Below, in pieces: positions 1 through 8,304 of a DNA stretch of 11,392 nucleotides. The stretch lies in contig JADLAH010000236.1 of NCBI GenBank assembly GCA_020848315.1, positions 1 to 11,392 on the forward strand. The letters are read 5' to 3'. Origin of the DNA: Chitinophagales bacterium. Lineage in GTDB: Bacteria > Bacteroidota > Bacteroidia > Chitinophagales > JADIYW01. The notes under the pieces are model-generated. The model did not search any database. It was not told the DNA's origin and saw nothing but the letters and a program-made list of their open reading frames with translations. The number at the start of each line of letters is the position of its first letter. Within the stretch, counting starts at the first letter, position 1. The position numbers and the translations under genes were made by a program.

Positions 1-2418
1 GTGACCGAAAAATGCAGAAAGATGGATGGATTATTTCCATTGTATCAGGACACGGTTACCGGTAAAATCTATCTGGAAATCTCTGAAGACAAAATCGGAA
101 AGGAGTTCATCTATTTCGCTTATGTACTGGATGGCATTCCAGATTTAGGATTTGCCTGAGGCGGATACAAAGACAATTCTATTTTCAAAATTGTGCGCTA
201 TTTCGACCGCATTGATTTCATTTTGCAGAATACCAATTTCTATTTCAATCCGGAGAACAACCTGAGCAAAGCGGAAGATGCCAACATCAACCAGCCTTTG
301 TTTTTATCTGAAAAGATTGCGGCTGCCAACGGAAAAACCGTACTGATTGAGGCGGACAATCTTTTCCTGGCAGAAAACATTACGCAGGTAAAACCATCCA
401 AAATGCCGGGAGAACGTCCGGATGCATTCTCTCTGGGTTCTTTGAGCAGTAAGAAATCCAAATACCTGGCGGTAAAAAACTATCCGAACAACACGGATGT
501 TTCGGTGGAATATATTTACGACAATCCGCAGCCGACCAACTACGGCCCGGATGAAACCACCGACGCCCGCTTCGTTTCCGTGAAAATGCAGCACAGCCTG
601 ATTGAGGTGCCAAACAACAATTACAAACCACGTTACGACGACCCGCGCGTGGGCTATTTTATTGACAAGATAACGGATCAGACTTCCACCAGCGCGACGC
701 CATGGAGAGACCTCATCCACCGATGGGATTTACAAAAGAAAGACCCGAACGCAGCCTTGTCTGAACCGGTGAAACCTATCGTGTGGTGGGTGGAAAAAAC
801 AACACCGAAAGAATTTCAGCAGATAGTAAAAGATGCCGTAGAAGCCTGGAATGAGGCCTTTGAGTCTGCCGGATTTAAGAATGCCGTTGTTTGCCATATT
901 CAGTCTGACACGGCCAACTGGGAAGCGGAAGATATCCGCTATAATGTGATTCGTTTCACATCTTCACCAAAGCCCCCATTTGGCGGATACGGACCTAGCT
1001 TTGTGAACCCGCGCACCGGAGAAATTCTGGGTGCTGACATCATGCTGGAGTTTGTGTATCTGACCAACCGACTGAACACGGAGAAACTGTATGATGTGGC
1101 CGCGTTAGACCATATGAAGGCAGACCATCAGCACGGCGAACATCATTGCGCTGCCGGTGAAGCCATGCAACAGAATATTCAGTTTGGCCTGCAGGCACTG
1201 AACGCTTACGGCTTTACTGACCTGGACAAAGACCAGTTTATCCGACAGGCACTGTTTGACCTCGTGCTCCACGAAGTGGGACACACGCTGGGACTGAACC
1301 ACAACTTTATTGCTTCGCAACTCCACTCCTACGACAAAATGCAGGATACCACTATCGGAAAGACGATTGGTCTGACTGCTTCCGTGATGGACTACACCAT
1401 TGCCAACATCGCGGCGGATAAATCCAGACAAGGTCTGTATTTTGACATCAAACCGGGGCCATACGACAAATGGGCGATTCAGTATGGTTATGTACAGGGC
1501 AAAGACAGCGCTGACGAGCAGGCATTGCTGAAAAAAATCCTGGCTCAGTCGAATAAAAAAGAACACCGCTTCATGAACGATGCAGACGATATGCGTGCAC
1601 CGGGCAGAGGTATTGACCCGAGAGCGAATCTCTATGACATGTCGGACGACGCGATCGGATATGCAGTGACCAATATCAAAATGGCCAATGACATCATGCC
1701 TAAATTGCTGGAGAAATACAGCAAATCCGGACAGTCCTACCACGAGTTGAGAAATGCCTATTTGATTCTGACCGGCAGCTATTCCAGAAGCCTGAACGTC
1801 ATTACACGCTACATCGGCGGTGTGTATGTGAACCGCAGTTTTGCAGGACAGGATGCGTCCACGCCACCATTCACACCGGTGCCACTGGCAGAACAGAAAC
1901 GTGCGATGCAGATGCTGGCTACCTACGCATTTTCAAAAAATGCTTTTCAGGTGCCAGAAAAAATATACAGTTATCTGCAAATGCAGCGCAGAGGTTACGA
2001 TTTCAGAAAAGAACCGGAAGACCCGAAAATACACGAGCGTTTCCTGAATATCCAACGTGGCATTTTTGATCAGGTATTACACCCGAATGTGTTGCAACGC
2101 CTGACCGACTCCAAACTGTATGGCAACCAGTACGAATTGAATACCATGATGGGCGACCTGACCAACGCACTGTTTCAGGAAGATTTGTCCGGCAATGTGT
2201 CTACGCTGCGCCAAAATGCACAGGTAGAATATGTACAGCGACTGCTGAAAATTGTGGAATCAAAAGGTACTTATTCCTACACTTCCCAGTCGGCGGCATT
2301 TGGCGAGTTACAGCGCATCCTGGCTTGGATGAAAGTGCCTGGTGCAGGCAACAGCGCCACCAAATCACACCGCGCACTGCTGGCATTCACCATCAACAAA
2401 TTCATTGAATCAAAATAA
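1..2418 (+). pseudogene. Zinc-dependent metalloprotease (DUF5117/DUF4953 family), 5' end outside window, interrupted by in-frame TGA
   Basis: One reading frame runs from the window's first base to the TAA at 2416-2418, broken only by a TGA at 157-159. Residues before the break (LFPLYQD, KIYLEI, EFIYFAY) and after it (YKDNSIFKIVRYFDRI) look like the continuous N-terminal region of Bacteroidota DUF5117/DUF5118 zinc proteases. The metzincin-type site HEVGHTLGLNH is intact at 1270-1302, with a candidate Met-turn SVMDY around 1381-1395, followed by a long DUF4953-type C-terminal region. Family members normally have an N-terminal signal peptide and act outside the cytoplasm; here that part lies before the window. 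A gene finder would start at GTG 193, but this is mid-domain and would lack any export signal, so I do not treat it as a true start. A single substitution (for example CGA to TGA), or a base-call error, explains the break. The family is confident; loss of function is inferred. Confidence 0.85.
157..159 (+). other. In-frame premature TGA in the metalloprotease gene
   Basis: The codons read GGA TTT GCC TGA GGC GGA TAC AAA. The frame is open and family-like on both sides, so this is a substitution, not a frameshift. From memory of the family, the residue here is usually arginine or another large residue before G-S/G-Y; CGA to TGA would be one transition. TGA is a normal stop elsewhere in the window, at the end of the MBL hydrolase (8713-8715, minus strand) and of the Rrf2 gene (10379-10381). 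Confidence 0.85.
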
Positions 2419-2437
2419 TCCGACAGACAGCTACTAC

Positions 2438-2471
2438 AAAATCCCGGCTCCTACAGCCGGGATTTTTTTTT
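2438..2471 (+). terminator. Rho-independent terminator after the metalloprotease gene
   Basis: A perfect inverted repeat, AAATCCCGGCT and AGCCGGGATTT, encloses the 5-base loop CCTAC and is followed by an unbroken T run to 2471. It begins about 20 bases after the protease stop codon and separates that gene from the glycosyltransferase unit. Confidence 0.92.
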
Positions 2472-2482
2472 ATGACAGCGCA

Positions 2483-2514
2483 TTTGGTGCAGCAGGTATA
2501 TTTATTTAAATTCG
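2483..2514 (+). promoter_or_regulatory. Candidate Bacteroidota-type promoter for the glycosyltransferase gene
   Basis: TTTG at 2483-2486 is followed after exactly 20 bases by TAAATTCG at 2507-2514, one mismatch from the TAnnTTTG element. Transcription would begin only a few bases before the ATG at 2525, giving an almost leaderless transcript. That is unusual and lowers confidence. Confidence 0.35.
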
Positions 2515-2524
2515 CTAAAGTATC

Positions 2525-4189
2525 ATGTCTGTATTGCAACACATATTCAAAGAAGAGCCAGGCCCTGCTGCAGGCAACTGCCGGCTGACACTGTTTTACC
2601 TGCTGATTATCCTGCTGGCTGGTATCAAACAAGTGTATGGTGTGCAACATTACCTCGACATTACCTTCTTTGACGAGACAGAGTATTTGTACAGAGGACT
2701 TTTACTACCAGACAAGCCTTATAATGACTGGTCGCCTGCATATAACATCTGGTATTACCTTTTGTCATTTATTCAGCACAATCCGGTTGACTTATTTTAC
2801 TTAAATTATATCATTATCCAAAGTGCAGTGCCTTTGCTGCTATTTATTTTTCTTGTCCGATATAAAATTAATCCATCGCTGGCATTTTTGCTGTCGCTTT
2901 CTTACAGCCTGCATCCAATTGTCTATTCCTGCTTTACGTTGGTTGGTCATTTTTGTCTGATGATTATTCTAACTGGATTTATACTGCTATCATTGGCAAA
3001 ATCGGATGAGTCAAAACTTATCATTAGTCTTACTACGGCTTATATCTGCATTTTTATTCGCGTGGAATTTCTAATCATTTTTCTGGCAATAGCTGCGCTT
3101 TGGTGTTACTTTATTTTGCTAAAAAGAAAAATTTCCCTGCATATCGGATATCTGATATTTGCTGTCATTGCCGTGGGTATTTATGTTTGGTTTGATGGAC
3201 TTTCTTTCAAATGGAAAGGCATGGATAGAAGCTATGGCGCATTCATGCAGTATTTCTACCAAAACTATGTATTCTGGAATAAGCAATCGCTTACACTCGA
3301 TGAATTTAATAATCTGAAATTATTTGGCAACAGCAAAACAATGGCAGAATGCCTTTTCTATAATCCTGGTTTATTTATCAAACATGTTCTTACCAATATG
3401 CTCAGTTATGTGATTAATATCTTCAAATATTTTGAGGATTTGTTGTTTCCGCCACCGGTATTTCACTATTTGGGCAAGATAAAACATGTGTTGTTCTTTG
3501 TTACTTTCGTTTTTTTATCATTCAAGACATATAAAAGATTTTCTTTAGCAGGTGCTATCAGTTTATTCCGGGACAACAGAAATACATCGTTAATTGCCGC
3601 CACTTTCTTTTTATGGAGTTTCTTTTCCTTGTTTATTGTTTATCCGAACAAACATTACATTATTATCCAATTTGGATGGTGGATATTAATCATTGCGAAT
3701 ATATTGGAGCCATATACAAAATGGCTGAACAAAAAATGGATAATATTCTCTGTAAGCGTCATCTTCCTATGGCTAGCACCCACTGCTAAATCCATCAACT
3801 ATTATCATGATGGACAAAAAGACATCCGCACACAGCCAAATCTGAAAACAATACAATATCTGACAAAGAATAACAACGGGCAACCTCAGGTCTTATTTAC
3901 GAGTGAGAGTGGCTTCTATGCCTATCTGCCAACTAACTACAAGGAATATTTTCTGGAACAGGAGGATGTGAAACCTTACATTACAAACGGGAAAATTGAC
4001 ATCCTCCGTTTTTTTAACGACAAGCAGATTGACGTCATTTATATGAATGAGAAAATGCAACGCCTTTTTGAAATCACCTTAGGTGAAAACGGACAGACAT
4101 TGCTGAACGAACCGGAAAAAATGGGATTTAAAAAACAGATTATAAATCCTAACTTGCAGGCGTACTTACTCTACAGGATTCATGAATAG
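2525..4189 (+). CDS. Polytopic GT-C-like membrane glycosyltransferase
   Basis: The protein has 554 residues. A short cytoplasmic N-terminus leads to about 10-12 hydrophobic segments (roughly 21-39, 70-111, 116-158, 164-224, 318-335, 353-393 and 404-420), then a soluble domain from about 425 to the end. The first external loop holds an acidic pair, D50-E51, in the context FFDETEYLYRG. This matches the catalytic loop of GT-C enzymes such as the PMT and ArnT families, which transfer sugars from polyprenyl-phosphate carriers on the outer face of the inner membrane. The segment YPNKHYII (373-380) recalls the later P..RY-type motif of these families. The acceptor cannot be read from sequence. The gene overlaps the following acyltransferase by 8 bases, suggesting joint work on a surface glycan, lipid or glycoprotein. 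Base composition is clearly AT-rich: bases 3361-3420 hand-count to about 27% GC. An O-antigen ligase-like or purely structural membrane protein is a less likely alternative. Confidence 0.7.
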   Translation: MSVLQHIFKEEPGPAAGNCRLTLFYLLIILLAGIKQVYGVQHYLDITFFDETEYLYRGLLLPDKPYNDWSPAYNIWYYLLSFIQHNPVDLFYLNYIIIQSAVPLLLFIFLVRYKINPSLAFLLSLSYSLHPIVYSCFTLVGHFCLMIILTGFILLSLAKSDESKLIISLTTAYICIFIRVEFLIIFLAIAALWCYFILLKRKISLHIGYLIFAVIAVGIYVWFDGLSFKWKGMDRSYGAFMQYFYQNYVFWNKQSLTLDEFNNLKLFGNSKTMAECLFYNPGLFIKHVLTNMLSYVINIFKYFEDLLFPPPVFHYLGKIKHVLFFVTFVFLSFKTYKRFSLAGAISLFRDNRNTSLIAATFFLWSFFSLFIVYPNKHYIIIQFGWWILIIANILEPYTKWLNKKWIIFSVSVIFLWLAPTAKSINYYHDGQKDIRTQPNLKTIQYLTKNNNGQPQVLFTSESGFYAYLPTNYKEYFLEQEDVKPYITNGKIDILRFFNDKQIDVIYMNEKMQRLFEITLGENGQTLLNEPEKMGFKKQIINPNLQAYLLYRIHE

Positions 4190-5372
4190 GAACGAAAAGG
4201 TATTACAGGGTCGACACTATTTTCCCAATCTCATAGGATTGCGATTCTGGATGGCACTCACGGTCATATACAGACATATTGAAGAAGTTAAATTCATGAG
4301 GCATATTCAACATGACGATAAAAGCATCGCCATGTTTCATTCCGTCGGATTTTATCCTATGCTGATGTTCTTTGCGTTGAGCGGATTCCTGATAACCTAT
4401 CAGCTGGAAGTCGAAAAAGTAAAGAGTTCCACTATAAATGTTTTACACTTTTACAAAAACAGGGCATTAAGAATATTGCCATTATTCTACTTGTCTATTT
4501 TCATATATTGGGTGGTATTGCCCTATTCGCCTATTGCCGATTACTACAATTCGGTTTTCTTCAAGCCGTGGTTCTCCAATATTGAGCCACTATACGACAT
4601 TCCGAAATGGATTTTTCTGATATTATCTATGGTGCTGCTTCCGCATCTTGCGTATATGATTTCTCTGATGAATGACCGCTCCTGGATGTATGGTGTGCAA
4701 CACTGGTCGGTGGGCGTGGAAGAAATATTTTATATATTCTGGCCATTGCTGTGGCGAAAAATGACCAACTTCAAACACTTTATCATCAAGTGTTTTGCTG
4801 CCTATTATATTGTTCTTTTCGGCAGTGCCTTATTGCATTTCGGATTAAAGAAATTATTCCATATTGAATGGGTGTCCCATGCGACAATTGTATGGGTGTA
4901 TTTTGTTATTTTCTCCAATGCTTTCTGCTTCTTTATTGGTGCAATAGCGATATACATTTATCTCTACCGGATGGACATTATGGAAAAGTATATCACCGGC
5001 AGACTGGCATTCATCTCATTTGTACTCATCATTATCGGTATGCTGAGCAGCTTTGAATTTCCGATTATCATTAAAGAACTGATGTGCACATGGTATATGA
5101 TTTGCATATTGTATCTGCTGAAAACCGGTAAGAGTTATGCCATCTTCGAACATCCGTTTATTGTATATCTCGGTAAAATCACCTATGCGGTATATCTGGT
5201 TCATTTTGCCGCCATTCTTGTGGTAATGTATATATTGGAACACTTCCATATTCACGAAAAGAGCTTATGGCTATTCAATGTTCTGCAATACGGTGGAACA
5301 TTATTGCTCACCTTCTCTGTGAGTGCATTCCTATACGAGTTTTATGAGAAGAAATTCCTCGCGATGCGATAA
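4182..5372 (+). CDS. Acyltransferase 3 family membrane protein (OafA/YrhL-like)
   Basis: The protein has 396 residues and about ten membrane segments, the size of a stand-alone Acyl_transf_3 domain. Family marks are present: R21-X10-H32 in GLRFWMALTVIYRH, FFALSGFLI (63-71), RALRILPLFYL (94-104) and HWSVGVEEIFYIFWP (174-188). Known members move acetyl or other short acyl groups across the membrane onto surface polysaccharides, peptidoglycan or lipids. No SGNH esterase-like domain is fused at the C-terminus, so this is the membrane-only form. The ATG lies inside the end of the glycosyltransferase gene (ATGAATAG), implying translational coupling. The gene ends two bases before the end of convergent nadE, with no terminator hairpin between them. 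It shares the AT-rich composition of its partner. The family is confident; the substrate is unknown. Confidence 0.9.
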   Translation: MNRNEKVLQGRHYFPNLIGLRFWMALTVIYRHIEEVKFMRHIQHDDKSIAMFHSVGFYPMLMFFALSGFLITYQLEVEKVKSSTINVLHFYKNRALRILPLFYLSIFIYWVVLPYSPIADYYNSVFFKPWFSNIEPLYDIPKWIFLILSMVLLPHLAYMISLMNDRSWMYGVQHWSVGVEEIFYIFWPLLWRKMTNFKHFIIKCFAAYYIVLFGSALLHFGLKKLFHIEWVSHATIVWVYFVIFSNAFCFFIGAIAIYIYLYRMDIMEKYITGRLAFISFVLIIIGMLSSFEFPIIIKELMCTWYMICILYLLKTGKSYAIFEHPFIVYLGKITYAVYLVHFAAILVVMYILEHFHIHEKSLWLFNVLQYGGTLLLTFSVSAFLYEFYEKKFLAMR

Positions 5373-5374
5373 TC

Positions 5375-7027
5375 TTATTCCAGATATTTTCCTACGATCG
5401 GCAGGCGGCGGCCGCTGCCAAATGCCTTCGGTGATACGCGCAGAATAGGCGGTGTCTGATGTCGTTTGAATTCATTCCTGTTCACCATACGCAAAATGCG
5501 CGTCACCAGTGGCGCCTCAAATCCCATTTGCTCCAGTTCATCGGGGCCTGCATGTTTTTCAATATACTGATACAGCACTCTATCCAGAATAGCATAATCC
5601 GGCAGAGAGTCTGAATCCTTCTGATCCGGGCGCAGTTCCGCGCTCGGCGCTTTGGTCAGTATATTTTCAGGGATAATTTCTCCGTTGCGGTTGATATAGC
5701 GACATACTTCATAAATCTGTGTTTTGTAGACATCCGCCAATACCGCGAGTCCGCCGCACATATCGCCGTACAAAGTGCCGTAGCCCACGGCGGCTTCACT
5801 TTTATTGGTGGTGTTGAGCAGGATATAACCGAACTTATTGCTGAATGCCATCACCAGATTGCCGCGAATACGAGCCTGCAGATTTTCCTCCGTCACATCA
5901 AATGGCTTGCCCTCAAAGTGCGGTTGCAGGATGTGGTCGTACACCTCAAAAATATCTTTAATGGGAATTATCTTATGCGGAGAGCCGAGATTTTGCAGCA
6001 TCTTCAGGCTGTCATCCACAGAATGCGCGGTAGAAAACTGGGAAGGCATCAGCACACTCAGCACGTTGTCTTTGCCCAATGCCTGCACGGCCAGCGCGAG
6101 TACGAGCGCGGAGTCGACGCCACCGGAAAGGCCGAGCACCGCCTTTTTAAATCCAAGTTTATGGAAATAATCGCGGATGCCGCATACCAGCGCATCATGT
6201 ATCAAACGAACCGGTTCCTTGTCCTGAATGGCAGCAGGCTGACAACAGGTAATCGCTGACTCGCGGTCGGTATAATTATAGAAACGGACAGCCTCTTCGA
6301 AATACGGAAATTCATCCACCACATTTCCCATTGCATCCGACACCATACTGCCACCATCGAAAATGAGCTCTGTCTGCGCACCGACGCCATTGCAATAGAA
6401 TACGGGCAAATGGAAAGTTGTCGCATTTCTTTGCACCACTTCCATTCGCTTTTTTGCCTGTCCGTAATGAAAAGGCGAAGCGGACAGATTCAGTAAAATA
6501 TCGGGCTGCAGCTTCGCCAATTCAGCCACCGGATTAATCCGGTACAACGGATTCTCTTCGCCGGTATCCCAGATATCTTCACAGATGGTGATGGCAATTT
6601 TCTTGCCTTTATAAGTTATCAGGTTAAACTCTTTGTTGGGTTCGAAATAGCGATACTCATCGAACACATCGTATGTCGGCAGTAATGCTTTGTGGGCGGT
6701 GAACACGACTTTCCCGTCCGCGATAAAATAAGCCGAATTGTATAAATCCTTGCCGTCCTTCGTGGGATTGGGCGAAGGAGCACCCACTACTACCGCGATC
6801 TTGCTGCCGGCAACACCCGCGAGTTCCTGAACCGCGTGTTCGCATTGCCGGATGAAGTGTTTAAACTCCAGGAAATCCCGGGGCGGATAGCCACAAACCG
6901 ACAGTTCGCTGAACAGCATCAGATCCGCATTTCCCTCGATGCCTTTTTCAATGGCTGCTTTCATTTTGGCCACATTGCCTTTGAAATCGCCAATCATATA
7001 ATTCAATTGCGCCAATCCTATTTTCAT
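5375..7027 (-). CDS. nadE: Glutamine-dependent NAD+ synthetase
   Basis: This 550-residue cytoplasmic enzyme catalyses the last step of NAD+ synthesis, amidating deamido-NAD+ with ATP and glutamine. The N-terminal nitrilase-fold glutaminase domain (about 1-260) carries the E-K-C triad as E41 (FSELSVCGYPP), K113 (HKALLPTYD) and C149 (ITICEDIW). The C-terminal synthetase domain (about 270-550) has the ATP-binding P-loop SGGVDS at 301-306, plus LLNTTNKSE (403-411) and GDMCGGLAVLADVYKT (421-436). The length fits the shorter bacterial two-domain form. Both active sites look complete, so the gene should work. The ATG at 7027 begins directly at the conserved MKIGLAQLNY strand, which supports this start. 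It is divergent from gldB; the two genes are neighbours in several gliding Bacteroidota as far as I recall. Confidence 0.97.
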   Translation of the reverse strand: MKIGLAQLNYMIGDFKGNVAKMKAAIEKGIEGNADLMLFSELSVCGYPPRDFLEFKHFIRQCEHAVQELAGVAGSKIAVVVGAPSPNPTKDGKDLYNSAYFIADGKVVFTAHKALLPTYDVFDEYRYFEPNKEFNLITYKGKKIAITICEDIWDTGEENPLYRINPVAELAKLQPDILLNLSASPFHYGQAKKRMEVVQRNATTFHLPVFYCNGVGAQTELIFDGGSMVSDAMGNVVDEFPYFEEAVRFYNYTDRESAITCCQPAAIQDKEPVRLIHDALVCGIRDYFHKLGFKKAVLGLSGGVDSALVLALAVQALGKDNVLSVLMPSQFSTAHSVDDSLKMLQNLGSPHKIIPIKDIFEVYDHILQPHFEGKPFDVTEENLQARIRGNLVMAFSNKFGYILLNTTNKSEAAVGYGTLYGDMCGGLAVLADVYKTQIYEVCRYINRNGEIIPENILTKAPSAELRPDQKDSDSLPDYAILDRVLYQYIEKHAGPDELEQMGFEAPLVTRILRMVNRNEFKRHQTPPILRVSPKAFGSGRRLPIVGKYLE

Positions 7028-7052
7028 ATCTCTGATTTATTCCAACAACACC

Positions 7053-7070
7053 TGCATCCTCAAGGATGCA
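7053..7070 (-). promoter_or_regulatory. 18-base dyad in the nadE leader
   Basis: TGCATCCT and AGGATGCA form a perfect 8-base inverted repeat around a 2-base centre. In nadE RNA it could fold as a 7-base-pair hairpin with a TTGA loop, about 25 bases before the start codon. It could also be a DNA operator for a dimeric regulator. No T run follows, so it is not a terminator. A weak -7-like TACTTTTA on the minus strand (7087 to 7080) would place the hairpin close to the 5' end of the transcript. Confidence 0.5.
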
Positions 7071-7125
7071 TATGAATGATAAAAGTAGCAAGTATTCGGA
7101 AATAACTATTAAGATTCCTTAAAAA

Positions 7126-7156
7126 TTCGCTGCGGCGGTAAATTCTTGTATTTTTG
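7126..7156 (+). promoter_or_regulatory. Bacteroidota-type promoter for gldB
   Basis: TATTTTTG at 7149-7156 matches the TAnnTTTG -7 element exactly. TTCG at 7126-7129, one mismatch from TTTG, lies 19 bases upstream, the expected gap. Transcription would start a few bases downstream, leaving a leader of roughly 10 bases before the ATG at 7173. Confidence 0.6.
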
Positions 7157-7172
7157 TATCTCATTCCAATAC

Positions 7173-8216
7173 ATGAAACAATCTGTAACAGCACTCGTTA
7201 TTTTCCTGTTGGCATTAGGCTGGACTTCCTGCACCTGCAACCGCAAGGAAAAGGTGGCAAAGAAAGAAATTGAAGTAAAAAAGACGGATATAAAGGTAGA
7301 CATCCGTCGTTTTGAAAAAGACTTGTTTGCCTGCCATCCGGCACAACTGGAAGCTGACCTGGCGGCACTACAAACGGAGTATCCCTTGTTTTATGAAGTC
7401 TTCTTCCGCGATGTGCTGAATATTCAGGCGGCAGGCGACAAGCAGGCGCAGCTGGCCGTCATCAGTGACTTCATCAGCAAGAAGGCGATGCGCGGACTGT
7501 ACGATACCGTACAGCAGCGTTTCCCGAATATGGACTTTCTGCAGAAGGATTTGCAGGTAGCGTTTGCGAACTACAAAAGCTATTTCCCCGAAAAACCGGC
7601 ACCTGCCGTCATCACCTGCATTTCAGAATTTTCCTATTCTGTCTTTACCGTCAGTGATTCTATCGTGGGCATTTCCCTCGATAAATACCTGGGCAAAGAC
7701 TACATCTATTATCCGTCTGTATTCCCGGAATATACTTTCATGCTGCCGACCTTCGATGCCCGGTATATGGCCATTGATGTGGCAAATGTTTTGCTGGCCA
7801 ATCTGGTGGAAACTCCGGATAATAAATCAACGCTGTTGGACAAAATGGTGGCGGAAGGCAAGATATTATACGCGATGCAAAGTTTATTGCCGGACAAGAA
7901 GGAACAGGATATTATCAAATACAACGACAAACAATGGAAATGGTGCCGCGACAATGAAACCCAGATATGGTCTTTCTTCCTGGAGCAGAAGCTATTGTAC
8001 GACACCCGCTTTGAGCAGTTTAAATATGTGAAAGACGGACCGAGCACTTATGGCATGCCGGGTGATAGTCCGGGCAAAGTGGGCGCATGGCTGGGCTGGC
8101 AGATTGTCAATGCCTACATGAAGAAAAATCCGGACACGACGCTGAAAGCATTATTCGCTATTAAAGACGGACAGAAAATCCTCACCGGCTCGCAGTACAA
8201 ACCAAAAGGGAAATAA
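7173..8216 (+). CDS. gldB: Gliding motility lipoprotein GldB
   Basis: The protein has 347 residues from this ATG. A TTG nine codons earlier is also open, but it lies right beside the promoter -7 element and would spoil the signal peptide. The N-terminus is a lipoprotein signal: K2, a hydrophobic stretch from V5 to G16, then WTSC with the likely lipidated cysteine at C20. The body resembles GldB: VDIRRFEKDLF near the start, then LQTEYPLFYEVFFRDVL, and the conserved core VGISLDKYLGKDYIYYP followed by a DVANVLLANL helix. In Flavobacterium, GldB is an essential gliding component associated with the type IX secretion/gliding machinery; its biochemical role is not settled. gldC, the usual next gene in Flavobacteriia, is absent here. 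Homologues also occur in non-gliding Bacteroidota, so motility is not proved. Confidence 0.85.
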   Translation: MKQSVTALVIFLLALGWTSCTCNRKEKVAKKEIEVKKTDIKVDIRRFEKDLFACHPAQLEADLAALQTEYPLFYEVFFRDVLNIQAAGDKQAQLAVISDFISKKAMRGLYDTVQQRFPNMDFLQKDLQVAFANYKSYFPEKPAPAVITCISEFSYSVFTVSDSIVGISLDKYLGKDYIYYPSVFPEYTFMLPTFDARYMAIDVANVLLANLVETPDNKSTLLDKMVAEGKILYAMQSLLPDKKEQDIIKYNDKQWKWCRDNETQIWSFFLEQKLLYDTRFEQFKYVKDGPSTYGMPGDSPGKVGAWLGWQIVNAYMKKNPDTTLKALFAIKDGQKILTGSQYKPKGK

Positions 8217-8252
8217 AAATCGGCATTGTTATTTATTCAACACCTGATTTTT
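8215..8252 (+). terminator. Weak candidate terminator after gldB
   Basis: AAAAATCGG at 8215-8223 can pair with CC-T-GATTTTT at 8243-8252 with one bulged T, and the inner TTG/CAA can add a short stem. The right arm supplies a run of five Ts. The stem is mostly A-T and the loop is long, so this is a possible but weak, perhaps bidirectional, terminator. Confidence 0.3.
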
Positions 8253-8256
8253 ATCA

Positions 8257-8287
8257 TGTGCAGTGGCTTTTATTTTATTTATCTTTA
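8257..8287 (+). promoter_or_regulatory. Candidate promoter for the 135-residue unknown gene
   Basis: TGTG at 8257-8260 and TATCTTTA at 8280-8287 are separated by 19 bases. Each differs by one base from the TTTG / TAnnTTTG pattern. The leader to the ATG at 8305 would be about 10-12 bases, similar to the gldB arrangement. Confidence 0.4.
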
Positions 8288-8304
8288 AATGTAAATTATA
8301 AAGC

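Noticed and set aside
157..159. TGA read as tryptophan, glycine or selenocysteine
   Set aside because: TGA ends two other genes in the window at the expected lengths, and no evident SECIS-like hairpin follows this codon.
1105..1743. 212-codon open frame on the minus strand
   Set aside because: It lies wholly antisense to the conserved metalloprotease domain and has no recognisable protein features.
193..2418. GTG at 193 as the true start of the metalloprotease
   Set aside because: Family-like sequence continues in the same frame upstream of it on both sides of the TGA, and this start would leave no signal peptide.
5838..6259. Open frames of 110-113 codons on the plus strand inside nadE
   Set aside because: They are antisense to the conserved synthetase domain with no plausible product.
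7028..7145. NAD-sensing riboswitch upstream of nadE
   Set aside because: Only one small hairpin is visible, with none of the conserved structure I would expect of known NAD riboswitch classes.
7146..7172. TTG at 7146 as the gldB start
   Set aside because: It adds nine residues before the lipoprotein signal and directly precedes the -7 promoter element; ATG 7173 gives a normal signal peptide.
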